A stretch of 64,000 nt of DNA, taken from assembly GCF_910592395.1 (NCBI RefSeq), contig NC_088324.1:1550001-1614000 (forward strand). Reading direction: 5' to 3'. The notes beneath the pieces are model-generated. The model searched no databases. It worked only from the letters and a program-made list of their open reading frames with translations, and was not told the origin of the DNA. Below are positions 35,274 through 46,603 of the stretch, in pieces (within the stretch, counting starts at the first letter, position 1; every line of letters starts with the position of its first letter). Position numbers and translations under genes: made by a program. The stretch comes from Lineus longissimus. Lineage: Eukaryota > Nemertea > Pilidiophora > Heteronemertea > Lineidae.

Positions 35274-38200
35274 TCATTTGATGAACCTAGAGTATCGGAG
35301 CGACTCTTCAAGATCAGGTCTTTCAACAGAGGTTATTCTCTGTGGAAGGATTGGCTCCAACACCGGTGTGGGTTTTGTGCCAGACATGACATGTTCAACC
35401 ACAGTTGTCATCATTTTTGGGAGGTAAGCATAATCCTTCTGCTCTTTTACATTTTTTGCAACCCAATGGTCCCGTCCCTTGGGACAACTGTGGTAATATC
35501 GTGGCTTCCCTGACTTGTTGATGATCTGTTTGCGCTCAGAATGTTCATTGTGATCCAATGCAACTAGCTGGGTCCTTGCAACCATGCCCTTGTAAGAAAA
35601 ATGCCTGCTCTTTGGCATGTATTTTATGGTGTACCCCCATTTCGCCTACACCCATTTCGCCTATTACCCATTTCGCCTACCCCCATTTCGCCTACACCCA
35701 TTTCGCCTATTCACCATTTCGCCTACACCCACTTCGCCTAATCACCATTACGCCTACTCACCATTTCGCCTACTAAAAAGGAAAAGAGTGGTGTGCGCTG
35801 GACATTTGAACAATTTTACGAATTGTTGAGCTTGGTTTTTTCCTTCATATTATAGCATATTTCCCAGTTAAGCTTTACCACACTTTATCATTCCTCTTGA
35901 GACAAGACCACCATTGATTTTTTAAGCCGCCTTGCATCAAAATATGCTTCTGGTTGTGAATCTGAAATTTGGATATGACATTCCAGACAGTCAGGCGAGT
36001 AAATGGTGAAATTTTATTAAAACTGGTGGTTGTCCACGAATTTTTTTTCTTCAAATTGGACAAATTTGAGAGACCATGATATTTCCACTGTTTTCAGCCA
36101 AATCATGACCCTACTCATGACCCTACTCAGTTCGTCTGATAGTATTTAGTTGGTATTTAGTTGGATAAACTGCATATTTCTAAAAGCGTTACAAAATTCT
36201 GGCACCAATAGACATTTCAAATTAGACTAGAAGGCTGAAGCATCTTTTGAATTTGAAGTCACTATCATAAAACATTTGAAATGATGTAGGCAAAATGGGT
36301 AATAGGCGAAATGGTGAATAGGCGAAATGGGTGCAGGCGAAATGGTGAGTAGGCGAAATGGTGAGTAGGCGAAATGGATGTAGGCGAAATGGTGAGTAGG
36401 CGAAATGGTGAGTAGGCGAAACGGGTAAATTTTGTAGGCGAAATGGGTGTAGGCGAAATGGGTGTAGGCGAAATGGGGATGAACCGTATTTTATCATCTC
36501 TGAATGATACACTTCTAGTATTCCTGTGTGGCAGAAACTACTCAGTTTACCAACATCTGCCAGTTATCTCTTGTCATTGACAACAGTTGCCAATGCTTTT
36601 AGTGAAGGAGAGTCTGGTTCAAGCCATTTCTTTTTTCTAGACTCTTTGTCTGTGAGGGGGGCATGGTTACAAGCATGAAACATGGTTTTGTCCCCCCATT
36701 CATGGATATCCTGGACATGATACAGGATGGATGTCCATATCTCTTTCAACAACACAGGGTCACCCTCACAAGACGCAGCTGAAAACCAGAGGTGAACAAT
36801 GATAGCCTTGATCCATGGACCAAGAGGGCGACAAGCGGCTTTCTTGACAGCTTTGTTCAGTTTTTTTGAAAGGCTTTTGGCAAAGTGCCAGACGTCATAC
36901 TGGTGGTTAATTTCTTTGTAATTAGTTCGCATCATCTTTGAAATCTGGGGGTGGCGGTCAGTAGCCAAAACTCCAACTGTAATTTTAGAATGTTTCAAGC
37001 TGTCAAGGCAGTCAATGAGGCGCTCTTTCTCCATGTTGCAGCTCTTCAAATCAGGTCTAACCTGTTTCAAACTGAAATCAATCACCTTCTCATTGGCGGC
37101 CCCCAGAACGGTATATGTACCATACTTGGCACTGTGTCAGGTGAGTCACACCGTCCATCGCCAATGACAGTAATTGACCTGTCCTGCAGGGCCTGAACAA
37201 GCTTGGACCTGTGCTCTCTCCAAGCTTCATCTACCACAGGAAAGAGGTACATATTCTGTTTGCCATGAAACGTTGATTTTGTAATAAAGCGGATGTTCAT
37301 TAGTTTGGCAAATTTCATTACAGAGGTGAAAGAATTTCCAGTGAAGAGAATTGAGGCAGCCAATGAAATGTTCCCAACTGGAGCCTTGTTGCAAACAGGC
37401 TGGGAATGCTAGTAGAAGACATGGTGGTTTTTGCAAACCAAACGAAATGTGACTAAAGAGCCACGCTGAATTTGATTCTTACAAATAGTTCCAAACTTCT
37501 GGCCACAGTCTGGACAAGTGCCATATGATAGGAATATATCTAATAGTTTACCCTCGTACACAATGAATTTCTCCTGCTCAATGTAATCACCAGCACTATT
37601 GGAAAATTGGTCCTCGTCTAATATATCAAAGTGTTTTGCACAATCATCCACCTTCCTCGCTGTGGTAGGAAGCTCGAAGTCAGAGTCGTCACTGGTAACA
37701 TCAGACTCTGAGGTAGCAGCCAGTGCATCTTCTACATGTAAATTACTTCCTCCTCCAGGCAGAAGCTGGAACAGAATTTTTGGTTTTAGTTAGAGACAAT
37801 ATCAAGAGCAAAGCGATCACTCACATTGGGGGGGGGGGGGGGGGGGGTATTCATGAACACATTTAACTCCATTATACCGTAATGTACATGTACCAGAAAA
37901 TAATGCTTGTATAACAAGCCAACCACATACCTACACATACATCACATGCACACTGTTTGTTGGTAATGGTAAGTAAATTCCTATTCCTCAAAGCTAGGAA
38001 GCAGCATTGGTGACAATGAGCGTCTTTGAAAATAACTAACCTGGCATGATTGTAGCACATCTGCTGAGCTAATATCAGGACTAGGCTGAGGAGGTTGCAA
38101 GTCTGCTTCTCTTGTACCTTCACTGCTTGATCTTGGTCGGAGAGTGGAATCTTGATCCGGTTGATTAGCCTGAAAAGTGGGAAATGTCGCATTACTACTG

Positions 38201-39656
38201 GTACATCAAAGCTTTTGAATGTTTTTATTACTGAACACGTATACTTTAAACCCATTATTTGAATCAATAAATGGATTGTTTTTTTCTTTAGTAATAGTAT
38301 ATTCATCATTTGGGGTACAGTAGGACATTCTGCATTTGCCTCATTGTATGCTGTATGCTTACTGCTAATGTATATAGTACTTTTAATAGGTAAACATGAT
38401 TCATTTCATGAATTACCATGGTTATTGTATTTCTATTGTTACATCCAAATCTTTAGAAGTTAGGATTCATTTTACAATTACCTTACTATAGGAATGATCA
38501 TGCTGTATGACCTCCACTGAGCCATACAACATGCCATCTATCCTCTGCATGAATGCCATATCCCAGTCTTTTTGGGTATCAACATCATGCTTCTCTGGTG
38601 GTGGGGTGGGGATGACATCGGCATCTGGTGGCGTGGGTGGCTCGGTATCATTTTTTCTCCTTTTCTTCCCAACCGTTGGGGTGTTGCTGACTTCACTTGC
38701 TTTGCTGGGGCTGTCTTGAAGTAATGACTGTATAATCTGGAAGTAGAGCAGGACTATTAGTAAATCAATGTAAATACACAGTAAGAGTATATACTTGAGT
38801 GGCTGATGGAGCGGTGAGGGTAGCCCGCAACATGCCAAGCCCCATATCTGTCGGGGTATGATTCATATAACTAAGGCACACAGGCTATGCCACAGACTCA
38901 AAAGTAGGGGGGCTGTGGTACTGGTGGTGGGTTTTATATTATTATAGTGCTTTTGGCAAGGAAAAGGTCGGTTTAGATTTCCATGGTTTTGCTAGTCATG
39001 CTGGGCTGAGCCTAGAGTCGAGAGACTGCATATTCTGAAGGTCTAGGGCTTACTCTACTGCCTTCGTTTAGAGCTAGGCCTAGGTCATATTCGTTTTAGG
39101 CCTAGGCCTAGCGGTAGGCCGTAGGCGTATGGCTCGGTCTTCCTATATTATAGTCCTAGGGCTACTACACCACTAGGCTACTTAAATTTTTTTGGGTTAG
39201 CCTTTGAATCCTGTCAACACTTCTTGGTCTTTTCGGAGTTCTAACCTTGACTGATGATGCAGGAGTCGAAATCAAGGCACTCCCACTTGCACCGTTGGCG
39301 GAATTCTATGATGAGGACGGGGTGGGCGAGGGCACGGGGAACTGGCCAGGCTTGCAAAGGGTGGGCACTGCGTCAGCTCTAATCCAAGTTTTCGGGGTCT
39401 TCCTTCCAAATGCTTTGGCCTTCAGCTTACCTTCAGATTCAAAACAGTATTTCTCGAAGTGTAGCTCGCAAACTCGGTCATTCTTTGTGAATGTTTTCTT
39501 TCTTTTGTCTAGGTCAGCCCGCCGAATCGCATGCAACCATTTCCTAGAAAGTTCTTCATCTTTCAGTGGCCACTGTTTAAATCGAATTCCACTCGTCACA
39601 CCGGACATATTCCCACATCCTGGGACCATGCACCGAGGCATTTTGCATTCAAGCAA
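35274..39656 (-). pseudogene. THAP-domain DDE transposase, Kolobok-like (copy F)
   Basis: Exon 1 (39,246-39,656) encodes a THAP finger: MPRCMVPGCGN, KWLHAIRRAD, RVCELHF, WIRADAVPTL (the C2CH ligands are present). Exons 38,482-38,736 and 38,041-38,169 are low-complexity linkers. The last exon starts at 37,766 and runs to 35,274. It holds EQEKFIVYEGKLLDIF, a CPDCG pair, GDGRCDSP (probable first catalytic Asp), ATDRHPQISKMMR with YDVWHFAKS (second) and LEVYHSEMIKY (probable Glu). Breaks are TAG at 39,306 and 37,409, one G lost near 37,137 inside the first catalytic motif, TAA at 36,564, and an 858-bp foldback insertion at 35,628-36,485 inside ...EMIKY|MPKSRHFSYKGM. THAP-type N-termini are known from P and Kolobok transposases. 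Assignment to Kolobok is tentative. All other parts align with copies G and H. Confidence 0.78.
35628..36485. mobile_element. Foldback-type element made of inverted ATTTCGCCTA arrays, 9-bp target duplication
   Basis: 858 bp. GTATTTTAT flanks it at 35,619-35,627 and 36,486-36,494. The ends are inverted copies (GGTGTACCCCCATTTCGCCTA... and ...TAGGCGAAATGGGGATGAACC). Each arm is a string of 14-17-bp units: about nine CCCATTTCGCCTA units at 35,638-35,775 and about twelve TAGGCGAAATGGGTG-type units at 36,286-36,480. A 0.5-kb middle has no recognisable gene. Tandem repeats inside long inverted arms plus a 9-bp duplication is the design of Drosophila foldback elements. The insertion lies in a coding exon of copy F, whose frame is continuous if the element and one duplication are ignored. 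Apparent FRLHPFRLHP peptides are translated repeat. Confidence 0.88.
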
Positions 39657-40704
39657 TCAATATATTATGCGAATGTCCAAATAAAACGAAATTAGAATGA
39701 TTTGTACAGTACATGCACATGCAGTATATAGTACAAAATAAAACAACAATAAAACATGCAACAGTTGCACAATTATAGGTCGAGGAGATACTATGAATGA
39801 TTTAAGACAGAAATAGTGAAATCAGTGAGGCAATGAAGCAGATCTAAGTTGGAAAAAATCTAAGACGAATCTTGCAAATGATGTTGTTTTGGCTGATCAA
39901 GGATTTTCCAGATTTTCACTACACGTGAAGAAACGGATATTGACATGGATTCACACACGCGCGAAAAGCGGTGATAAGCCCATAACAATCTTGACACTAG
40001 AGGCGCTGATGTCGTTCCTAAACAACGGCTCTAGCACTGCTAAATTGCCACCATCTTGAAAAGCAGTACCGCGCATGTGGAAATGTAAAGAATCTTTACA
40101 ATTGCAAAGAGGCTATCGCATCACCACTACGCCCGAGAACACGATGGCTGCACTACGCTGCATTGATAGTTTGCAATAAATTCACGTAAAAACACACCAG
40201 AACATCTCGGGTTTTATTTACAAAGATCATATTTTGTTATTTATTTATAAAACAAGCCATTTTATGAAAGAAGGTGGCACTTACTAGGCCTGGATAAGAC
40301 TTTGGAGTTTGAAGTGGTGGTGACGCAGTGTTGAAAACACCTGAATCTCAGGATGCCGATATCCAAGATGGCGGAATTTTACCAATTCCAGTGTCTGAAA
40401 TTGAATTTTAATTTCGGCACTGTGCGAGTTTGAAGCCCATAATATGCACGATCGGGGCTTCGGAATTTCAGCCTATCACTGCCATTGCACACACCGCGTC
40501 ATCACCGAGGGAAATTTGACTCAAAATGGCGTCGTCCATGTCAGTAAAAAAGGCACTATTAATATCAATTTTTCTTCCTGAACTATTATATTTCTTCCAC
40601 TTTCAAAAGGTTTGTGGTAAAGAGGAATACTCATTTAATATATTTCCATTGTTTCGTTCAAAAAGGCTGCCAACGATTTATTCCAGGAGCTATCCTTTAA
40701 ATGA
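39657..40704. other. Upstream region of copy F
   Basis: No coding region supported. It contains a promoter module at 40,047-40,080. At 40,360-40,380 there is AAGATGGCGG, and at 40,525 AAAATGGCGTCG. These are YY1-like cores that could belong to a second, plus-strand start, but no plus-strand gene follows. Confidence 0.4.
40047..40080 (-). promoter_or_regulatory. YY1-like plus NRF1-like module of copy F
   Basis: GCCACCATCTTG at 40,047-40,058 (AAGATGGTGGC on the minus strand) followed about 10 bp later by CCGCGCATGTGG at 40,069-40,080. It lies about 400 bp upstream of the THAP exon, in the orientation expected for a minus-strand promoter. Confidence 0.5.
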
Positions 40705-40805
40705 AGTCTCATTTAACTGGTATAAAACTAACTATATATAAGATGATATGATTTGAACATAAATGTTGGATGATAATGGACACTGTTAATTGTGCCCCGT
40801 CACAT
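40705..40805. repeat. Fragment of the gypsy 3' untranslated region
   Basis: About 100 bp nearly identical to 24,963-25,064 (both contain AACTAACTATATATAAGATG and CTGTTAATTGTGCCCCGTCA). Neither an LTR nor coding sequence accompanies it here. Confidence 0.85.
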
Positions 40806-40844
40806 GAACCCAATGCCAAACCTCAGGCAGCAGCAGAAGTTCAT

Positions 40845-41593
40845 TCAGGATTTCTCTAATGGAATGATATAACCATATCTATCAGTATGTTCCAAAATGC
40901 CTGAGCTCTTGTTTGTCACCCAATTGAAACCAAGTTTTACAGGTAAAGGTCTGATGTACCCAGCTTCAATTTCATAACAATCCTCTCTTTTCTTTTGGCT
41001 GCTCCATTTCCTGTATACCCATTCATGATTATCATTGATTTTGAGCAGGCCTGGTGGGTATCCCATCTGCACTAACTCAGCGTTCGATGAGACAATCAAA
41101 CCTTCTTCGTCCTCGTTAGTAATTCCTTAACATGCTGCAAAATCTCATTAATAGCTTTTTCAGTTAAGCTCAGTTCACCCTGTCTGAAGTTTTAAGGCAA
41201 ATCCCATCACAAGGCGACTTTCAACTTCTTCATAATTATAGCCCTCTTCATCAAGTTGCCCATCACCAGTTTCCATTACATATTGCTCATCTAATTCCAT
41301 CAAACTTGGTTCTTCAGCAGAAGTGTCAACGTCATTGTCTCTATGTCTTCCGATAGGTGGGTCTTAAATGCATTCCAGCTTCTGCTGGTATAAGCACAGT
41401 TGTCAATGCAACAACCTACACTGAAATGGGGGTCATCTTTGTGCATTCGTACAATGTGTGCCCGATAAATTTGGCAACTATTAGCAGTGAATGGGCACAT
41501 TGTGCAGAAGAATACTTCATCAGCAGCAGGGTCCATCATGTTCAAGTTAGACCTATGTAAATGTATGCCTAGCTTGTCTCGTAGTAGTGTCAT
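40845..41593 (-). pseudogene. C2H2 zinc-finger N-terminal fragment of an unplaced TE protein
   Basis: Minus strand. The first part (from 41,593) has a C2H2 finger (CTMCPFTANSCQIYRAHIVR then MH) and a second, C-C...H type (CCIDNCAYTSRSWNAFKTHL). After one frame change it continues with an acidic stretch and MGFALKLQ, then after another with LSLTEKAINEILQHVKELL. A short frame at 41,099-40,845 follows. The pairing of such fingers with an LKL...LT helix recalls N-termini of uncharacterised transposase-like proteins in fish and cnidarians (memory only). No catalytic core is present. Confidence 0.45.
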
Positions 41594-42555
41594 GCACCGA
41601 TGCAGTTGGTATAATTCTATTATTCACACAGTCACAGTCACAGTATAGTATTGGTAATTTTAAATTGCAAAACCAACAGGCCATTAATTAAAAAGAGTAA
41701 TTTCATGCATATAATTAAACAATAATACCTAATTGCCCAATAGAGACCTAGTCACAGTGGCATTGCCAACAACGCTAGTAGCAGCCTAATGGCTGTATTG
41801 GTCAGAACACTCAATCTGTCAATGTCAATAATGTACACACTTCCAATCAATGTATGCATTGCCCACACACATTGCTACAAACAGTATGTACGTGTACAGC
41901 GTGTAATGCACCATGCATGTGATGCCAAAGAACTGCCCGGCCAACCACAAAATACTAAATAATTGTACTTAATGGCTACATCATCTTGAAATAAACACTA
42001 CACGGGGTAGACAAATATTTCATTGTTTGTTAAACTGCGATTGATAAGTCAAAGTTACCAGATGACGAAGGATTAACTTTGACGAAAAATATCACAAATC
42101 AACATGTAAAAAGACGGATGCTCGTTCTGCGCATGGGAGGAGCAGAAAAACACTACCGGCGTTTATAAATAAAACGCATGCTGTGTTTCAAATTCTCGGC
42201 TGGTGTAACGATTTTAGACACGGACATTTTTTTGTATGACGCTTGGTGTTTTTAAATACAACACTTATTAAACACACATAATATTTTCATATGCCACTCA
42301 TTTTAGATACCATTCGAAAACGCATAGCGTTTTACAAAAAACAGCATGCGCCTATGAAATAAATAGGTAGTGTATGGTTAAGAACATGTAACATCACGTC
42401 TGTTTTGATCTTAAACGCGCGGGTTTTATTTTAAAACATGTAATGTACCGGCCGAGATTTACAGTGTAGTGGCCACATCTGGGATGGCAAATTGCAATCA
42501 TAGTGGTAAGATGTGTCTAGGGAAACACGAGAAACTGATTTGCCGGAGATATTCA
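41594..42555. other. Non-coding stretch downstream of copy G
   Basis: No gene, repeat or clear regulatory module identified. A CTGCGCATGG NRF1-like core lies at 42,128. I looked here for a plus-strand P2RX7_C exon, as found beside copies F and H, and did not find one. Confidence 0.5.
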
Positions 42556-44829
42556 TAATTTGTTGAAACGTGACTGATGCCCTGCTGCTATTGCCTCTTC
42601 TTTTGGAAGCCTGTTTTCAAATGAGGAGGTGAGTGATGGAGGGATCTCTGGCATCGGGTTCTCAAGCAGATTTGCCTCTCTATAACCCTTGTCTTGGGCA
42701 AGCTCATCACTTCCTCGAAGCAATCAGCCACGTAATCTGTGAGTGAAGACCGAAAAATCTTTAGGAAACGGTACTTATAAAACGATGTTATGATAAATAG
42801 GTTACCGATTCATATAAATGAACTTGATTTACATTCTATGCTACCGGCTTACCATACGTGCAATTGGTGAGAATCTTTTTAACTGTGTAGCTGCCGTTCT
42901 TGTACACTGGGTATACAACATTGTACCGGGCAGCACCATCATTCCTTGTTGCTTTGGCCCTTCCAGCATTCTTGTTGTAACGCAGTGCTGCCAGGTACAC
43001 CCTGAAAAGACAACGTCATTCATGTCACCGAATTGTACTACATTATTTCATTTCATTCTCAATTCACTGAATTGCACATAGGTCTTCTCGATCACAACAT
43101 GTAAATGATGAGAATTATGAGGAAGTATGTTCCGCTACATTCGCCACATTCCGCCTCCCCTTCCGATCACACTCGTATTGTATTGTTACCTGGTAGTCAT
43201 TGTCTCGAAGGCAAACACGAACATTTTGGGGGCGAACTGATTGATGAGCATGTGGAAGTTTTCCACTCCGCTGGTCTGGCCCAAAGTTGACATTTTCCTT
43301 ATGTCGTTGATGGGACGTGTGCCGGTTAGTTTTTCTTCAAGCTCAACGGCTGCCGCAGATCCTGCAAACAAATACGAAAAATATCATTCAGTAGAAAAAT
43401 CGGATCTACTGGAGGAATCCGACACATAGTATAACCTGACCATTTTCATTGACGAAACCAAAAAATGACGGAGAGATAATTATCACACCTCGTTTTAGAT
43501 ACTTCTTCTTCCGGCGTCCCACCAATCTCCCGTGAGCACAGTTCTTGTGGATGCCCTGTACATGTTCCATGGCTGCCCTCCGTCTGTTCTCAATTTCGTC
43601 CAAATCACCAGAAGAGGTCAACACTGCCCAGTAGAGATGATTCTTGACGCTCTTAATCCAGTCACTGATGATCTCGAAACCTTTCTTCTTGGCAATTTTC
43701 TCCATCTTCTTCACCACACCTGAAGATATAATGACAGGTACAAGTAGGAAAGGAATGTGAATCAATGTAATACTAGTATGAATTGTATAGCATGACAGCA
43801 CAAATATATTGGTGAGATGGATTCTTACTTTTTACGATATGCCAGCAGTCGTAAAAATGAGGCACTTTCCATTTTTCCCTGACCCATTTGGCAATCTGTG
43901 GGTGGCGATCTGTGATGAAAGCCTTGATGTCCTGTTCTCCCAGGGCGTCCCTACATAGCTGCAGCCCTTTGAGCTCCATGCTGTAGCTATTCTTTACTTG
44001 ATTGCTCTGAAAGAAAAAACATAATATTATATCAAAAAATATTATGAAAATGATTGTAGGTCAGTGAAATAAGGATGAATGTCAACAAGCAGCTGTTTGA
44101 AAGCTAACCTGAACCATTTCCGTTGCTGCTATCTTGTTCTGCTCAATATCCAGTAATGAATAAGTCCCGTATTTAGCCGAATGTCCCATAGAATCACAGC
44201 GGACATCGCCACCTGACATGAGCTGCCGACCTCTCAGGCCATCAAGAATACCCGACTGCAGCCTCTTCCATACGGTCCTAACAGCCTGGCGCAAGTAATG
44301 CTTCTGATGGTAGTAAAATGTCAGTCGACAGTGAACCTTGATATTGGCGAATCTGTAACACAGGTAAAAGTTGTGACGTTCTAAACGTGTCCGCCGCTTC
44401 CTTCCCCTTCTCCAAATTATTATAGTGTCATCTCCCACGGACCGCAACAGCTACGTGTAGGTAGGTCTATGGGCGTAATTGCATGGACAGGGCCCGGGGA
44501 CAGGGCGCAGATGTGCATGAATCAAACAAGGATATGCAGTAGACGTACTGAAAAAGGGCTCTTCTACTTACGAAAAAACTCGCAATGCCTTCGAAGCAAG
44601 CGACCCTGAGAACAAAATTGCGGCGCTGATCAGAATATTTCCCTAATAGGTGTTTCTCTGCTTTGGCTGGCTTTCCCAATACACTGTTTCCGAACATTCC
44701 TTGCATACAGTTTTGGCTAAGAGAGCAGAGCCCATTAACCGCTTATAGACTTTCTTTGAACCGGCACGCAAGGCACCCTCAAATACGATGAACTTTTCTT
44801 GTTCAACGGGTGACTTGTCATCTTCCACC
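42556..44829 (-). pseudogene. THAP-family DDE transposase, multi-exon (copy G)
   Basis: Seven exons with consistent splice phases: 44,829-44,572, 44,352-44,109, 44,006-43,829, 43,719-43,489, 43,361-43,190, 43,001-42,853 and from 42,736. Motifs in order: EQEKFIVFEG, CKECSETVYW, SAAILFSGSLASKALRVFSF (across a junction), GGDVRCDSMGHSAKYGTYSL (first Asp), FITDRHPQIAKWVRE with HFYDCWHIVK (second), SDWIKSVKNHLYW, TSGVENFHMLINQFAPKM (probable Glu), LAALRYNKNAGRAKAT. One TAG interrupts exon 1 at 44,643-44,645. In the last exon the homologous reading (NRLPKEEAIAAG) is one base out of frame with YVADCFEEV. No THAP exon was found upstream. With only one or two lesions this is close to an intact gene. 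Confidence 0.72.
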
Positions 44830-46603
44830 CTGAAGAAAAAAAACGGGGAGCATTAGTTGAAAATTTGGCGCCTACATTACCAGGTATGGCAGGATTTTGC
44901 CCACTGCACGTGTGCACTAAGCCAACGCTGGCAGGCTGAACACAATGCACTATGCATACACTGTGCGATATGGGGCTAACCGCGATATGGTTATTTGCTA
45001 ATTGCAGGCGAAGGAGATCACTTGCGTCACTTGCCGACCCCTCAGTTGATTCATAGCCATTATCTGCAGTTTAGCTCCAAATTTGGGCGTGATTGCTTAA
45101 AATTTTTGTATTTACATCCATCAGATGAAGTTTTCCAATGTATAACTGAGGAAAATGTACATAAACCAGTGATTTTGGCCAAATCTAGCCACCTTCTGTG
45201 GCGTGTTGTGATCTAGCTGGCATTCCTAGATTAGTTGCCTACCCTTAGGATAGATGGCAGAGCTGTTCCCAACATGTAGGTACCAATCTTTATGGGTTTG
45301 GGTAAAATTTTTAAGTTTACATGGGGGTCATGAAATTTTGTGCTTTGAAATTTTCACTATTTCCAACCAAGAAAGCCAAGAAAGTGAAGTTGTCCTTTCT
45401 GGGTGATGGGAATGCCTGAGTTATGTTTTAGCTCATAGTTATAACTGGAGACTATTATAGCAGGGTAAATCCAATAGATTGGACCAATATTTGTTCATCT
45501 CCTGGGCATGGGTATCATTTTAGAGGGCTGGGTTGGGGCGTGGCTCGGATCTAAATGAGCAAGATTTTGCGCTGTAACTTTTTCGATAGCATTGCTTCAT
45601 GGAACTCATATATATATATCTGTACTGGCTGATATGTCATCTTGATAGCAATAAGGGGGACCTTTGAACAATCAGAACATACATAATGAGATACTTTTTG
45701 GGTCATTGGGTTGGTCCTTATCCCCCCAATTCCCCAAAAGAGGTAGCTTCGATTGGGATCCTTGATTTCTTTAGAGATAGCTGAATATCCTCCGAGTACC
45801 CTCTGCATATCCTGGTGGCTGTGCATGCCATAGGAGGGGGGGGGGGCAAACATTTAGGTTCCTCTCGCTGACAACTTGGAAGTCTCCAATGGAAGGATGT
45901 GAGGCAGGTATATCCACGGATTCAGAAACCCGACAACCTCTATGATACATGGTAGAACTAGTACTTGTCCATTAAGTATGTATACAATCATGGGGTCTGA
46001 TTGATAGATCTGAGACATACTTTAACATTGTAGGCCCTATAGTGTGCACATACTTAATGAACACACCCGAAAATAATGTTAATATCAAAGCAGTAATTCA
46101 TATTTGAGTTTTTTATTAATAATGACTATAAACATATAATATTTCTCTGACATCATCATGATACATAATAATGTTTCGTCTTTCTTCAAAACATTTTCTA
46201 CGACTACCTATATTCTCAGACATCAGTATAATGTTTGCAAAACATTTTCTATGACTAAATGCATTATAAAAATATATTCTTTCTCAACCTTCAGCAGATC
46301 AGCACCATACATGTAGTAACACAATATAATGTTTGCAAAACATGTTCTATGACTTCATGCAATATAAAAATATATGACTTCATGCAATATAAAAATACAT
46401 TCTTTCTTAGACTTCAGCAGATCAGCACATATGAAAATATGTCACACATTCATAGAAAGAGAGAGTAGATCCTACCAGAAATGAGATACGTAGAATAACA
46501 CTTAAAATAGATCAGTTTGATTTGAGATGATTTTTCAACTCTACCCTCAAACTTTCCAAAGTTCTCTTTCTAGAAATAACCCCAAGGGATTTCAGTTTTG
46601 CTT
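44830..46603. other. Non-coding stretch upstream of copy G
   Basis: Expected to hold the missing 5' exons of copy G, but none could be recognised. It includes a G-run near 45,838 and an AT-rich repeat at 46,195-46,445. A 100-codon minus frame at 45,551-45,853 shows no recognisable motif and is not called. Confidence 0.4.
46195..46445. repeat. AT-rich tandem duplication of about 110 bp
   Basis: Two to two and a half copies of a block containing AATGTTTGCAAAACAT, TATAAAAATA and TTCAGCAGATCAGCA. A shorter internal duplication (ATGACTTCATGCAATATAAA, twice) lies at about 46,350-46,395. Confidence 0.75.

Noticed and set aside
35558-36512. Reading frames with repeated FRLHPFRL peptides
   Set aside because: They are translations of the foldback minisatellite arms in both directions; no start, domain or constraint is evident.
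40526-40741. Plus-strand gene starting at ATGGCGTCGTCC
   Set aside because: The ATGGCG context is promoter-like (YY1), but the frame has no domain and runs into the gypsy fragment.
41594-42555. P2RX7_C partner gene for copy G
   Set aside because: Searched the plus strand for IPSC, AYRQ and WC-C blocks and found none.
45551-45853. 100-codon minus-strand frame
   Set aside because: No recognisable motif, overlaps a G-run, and no splice or homology support.
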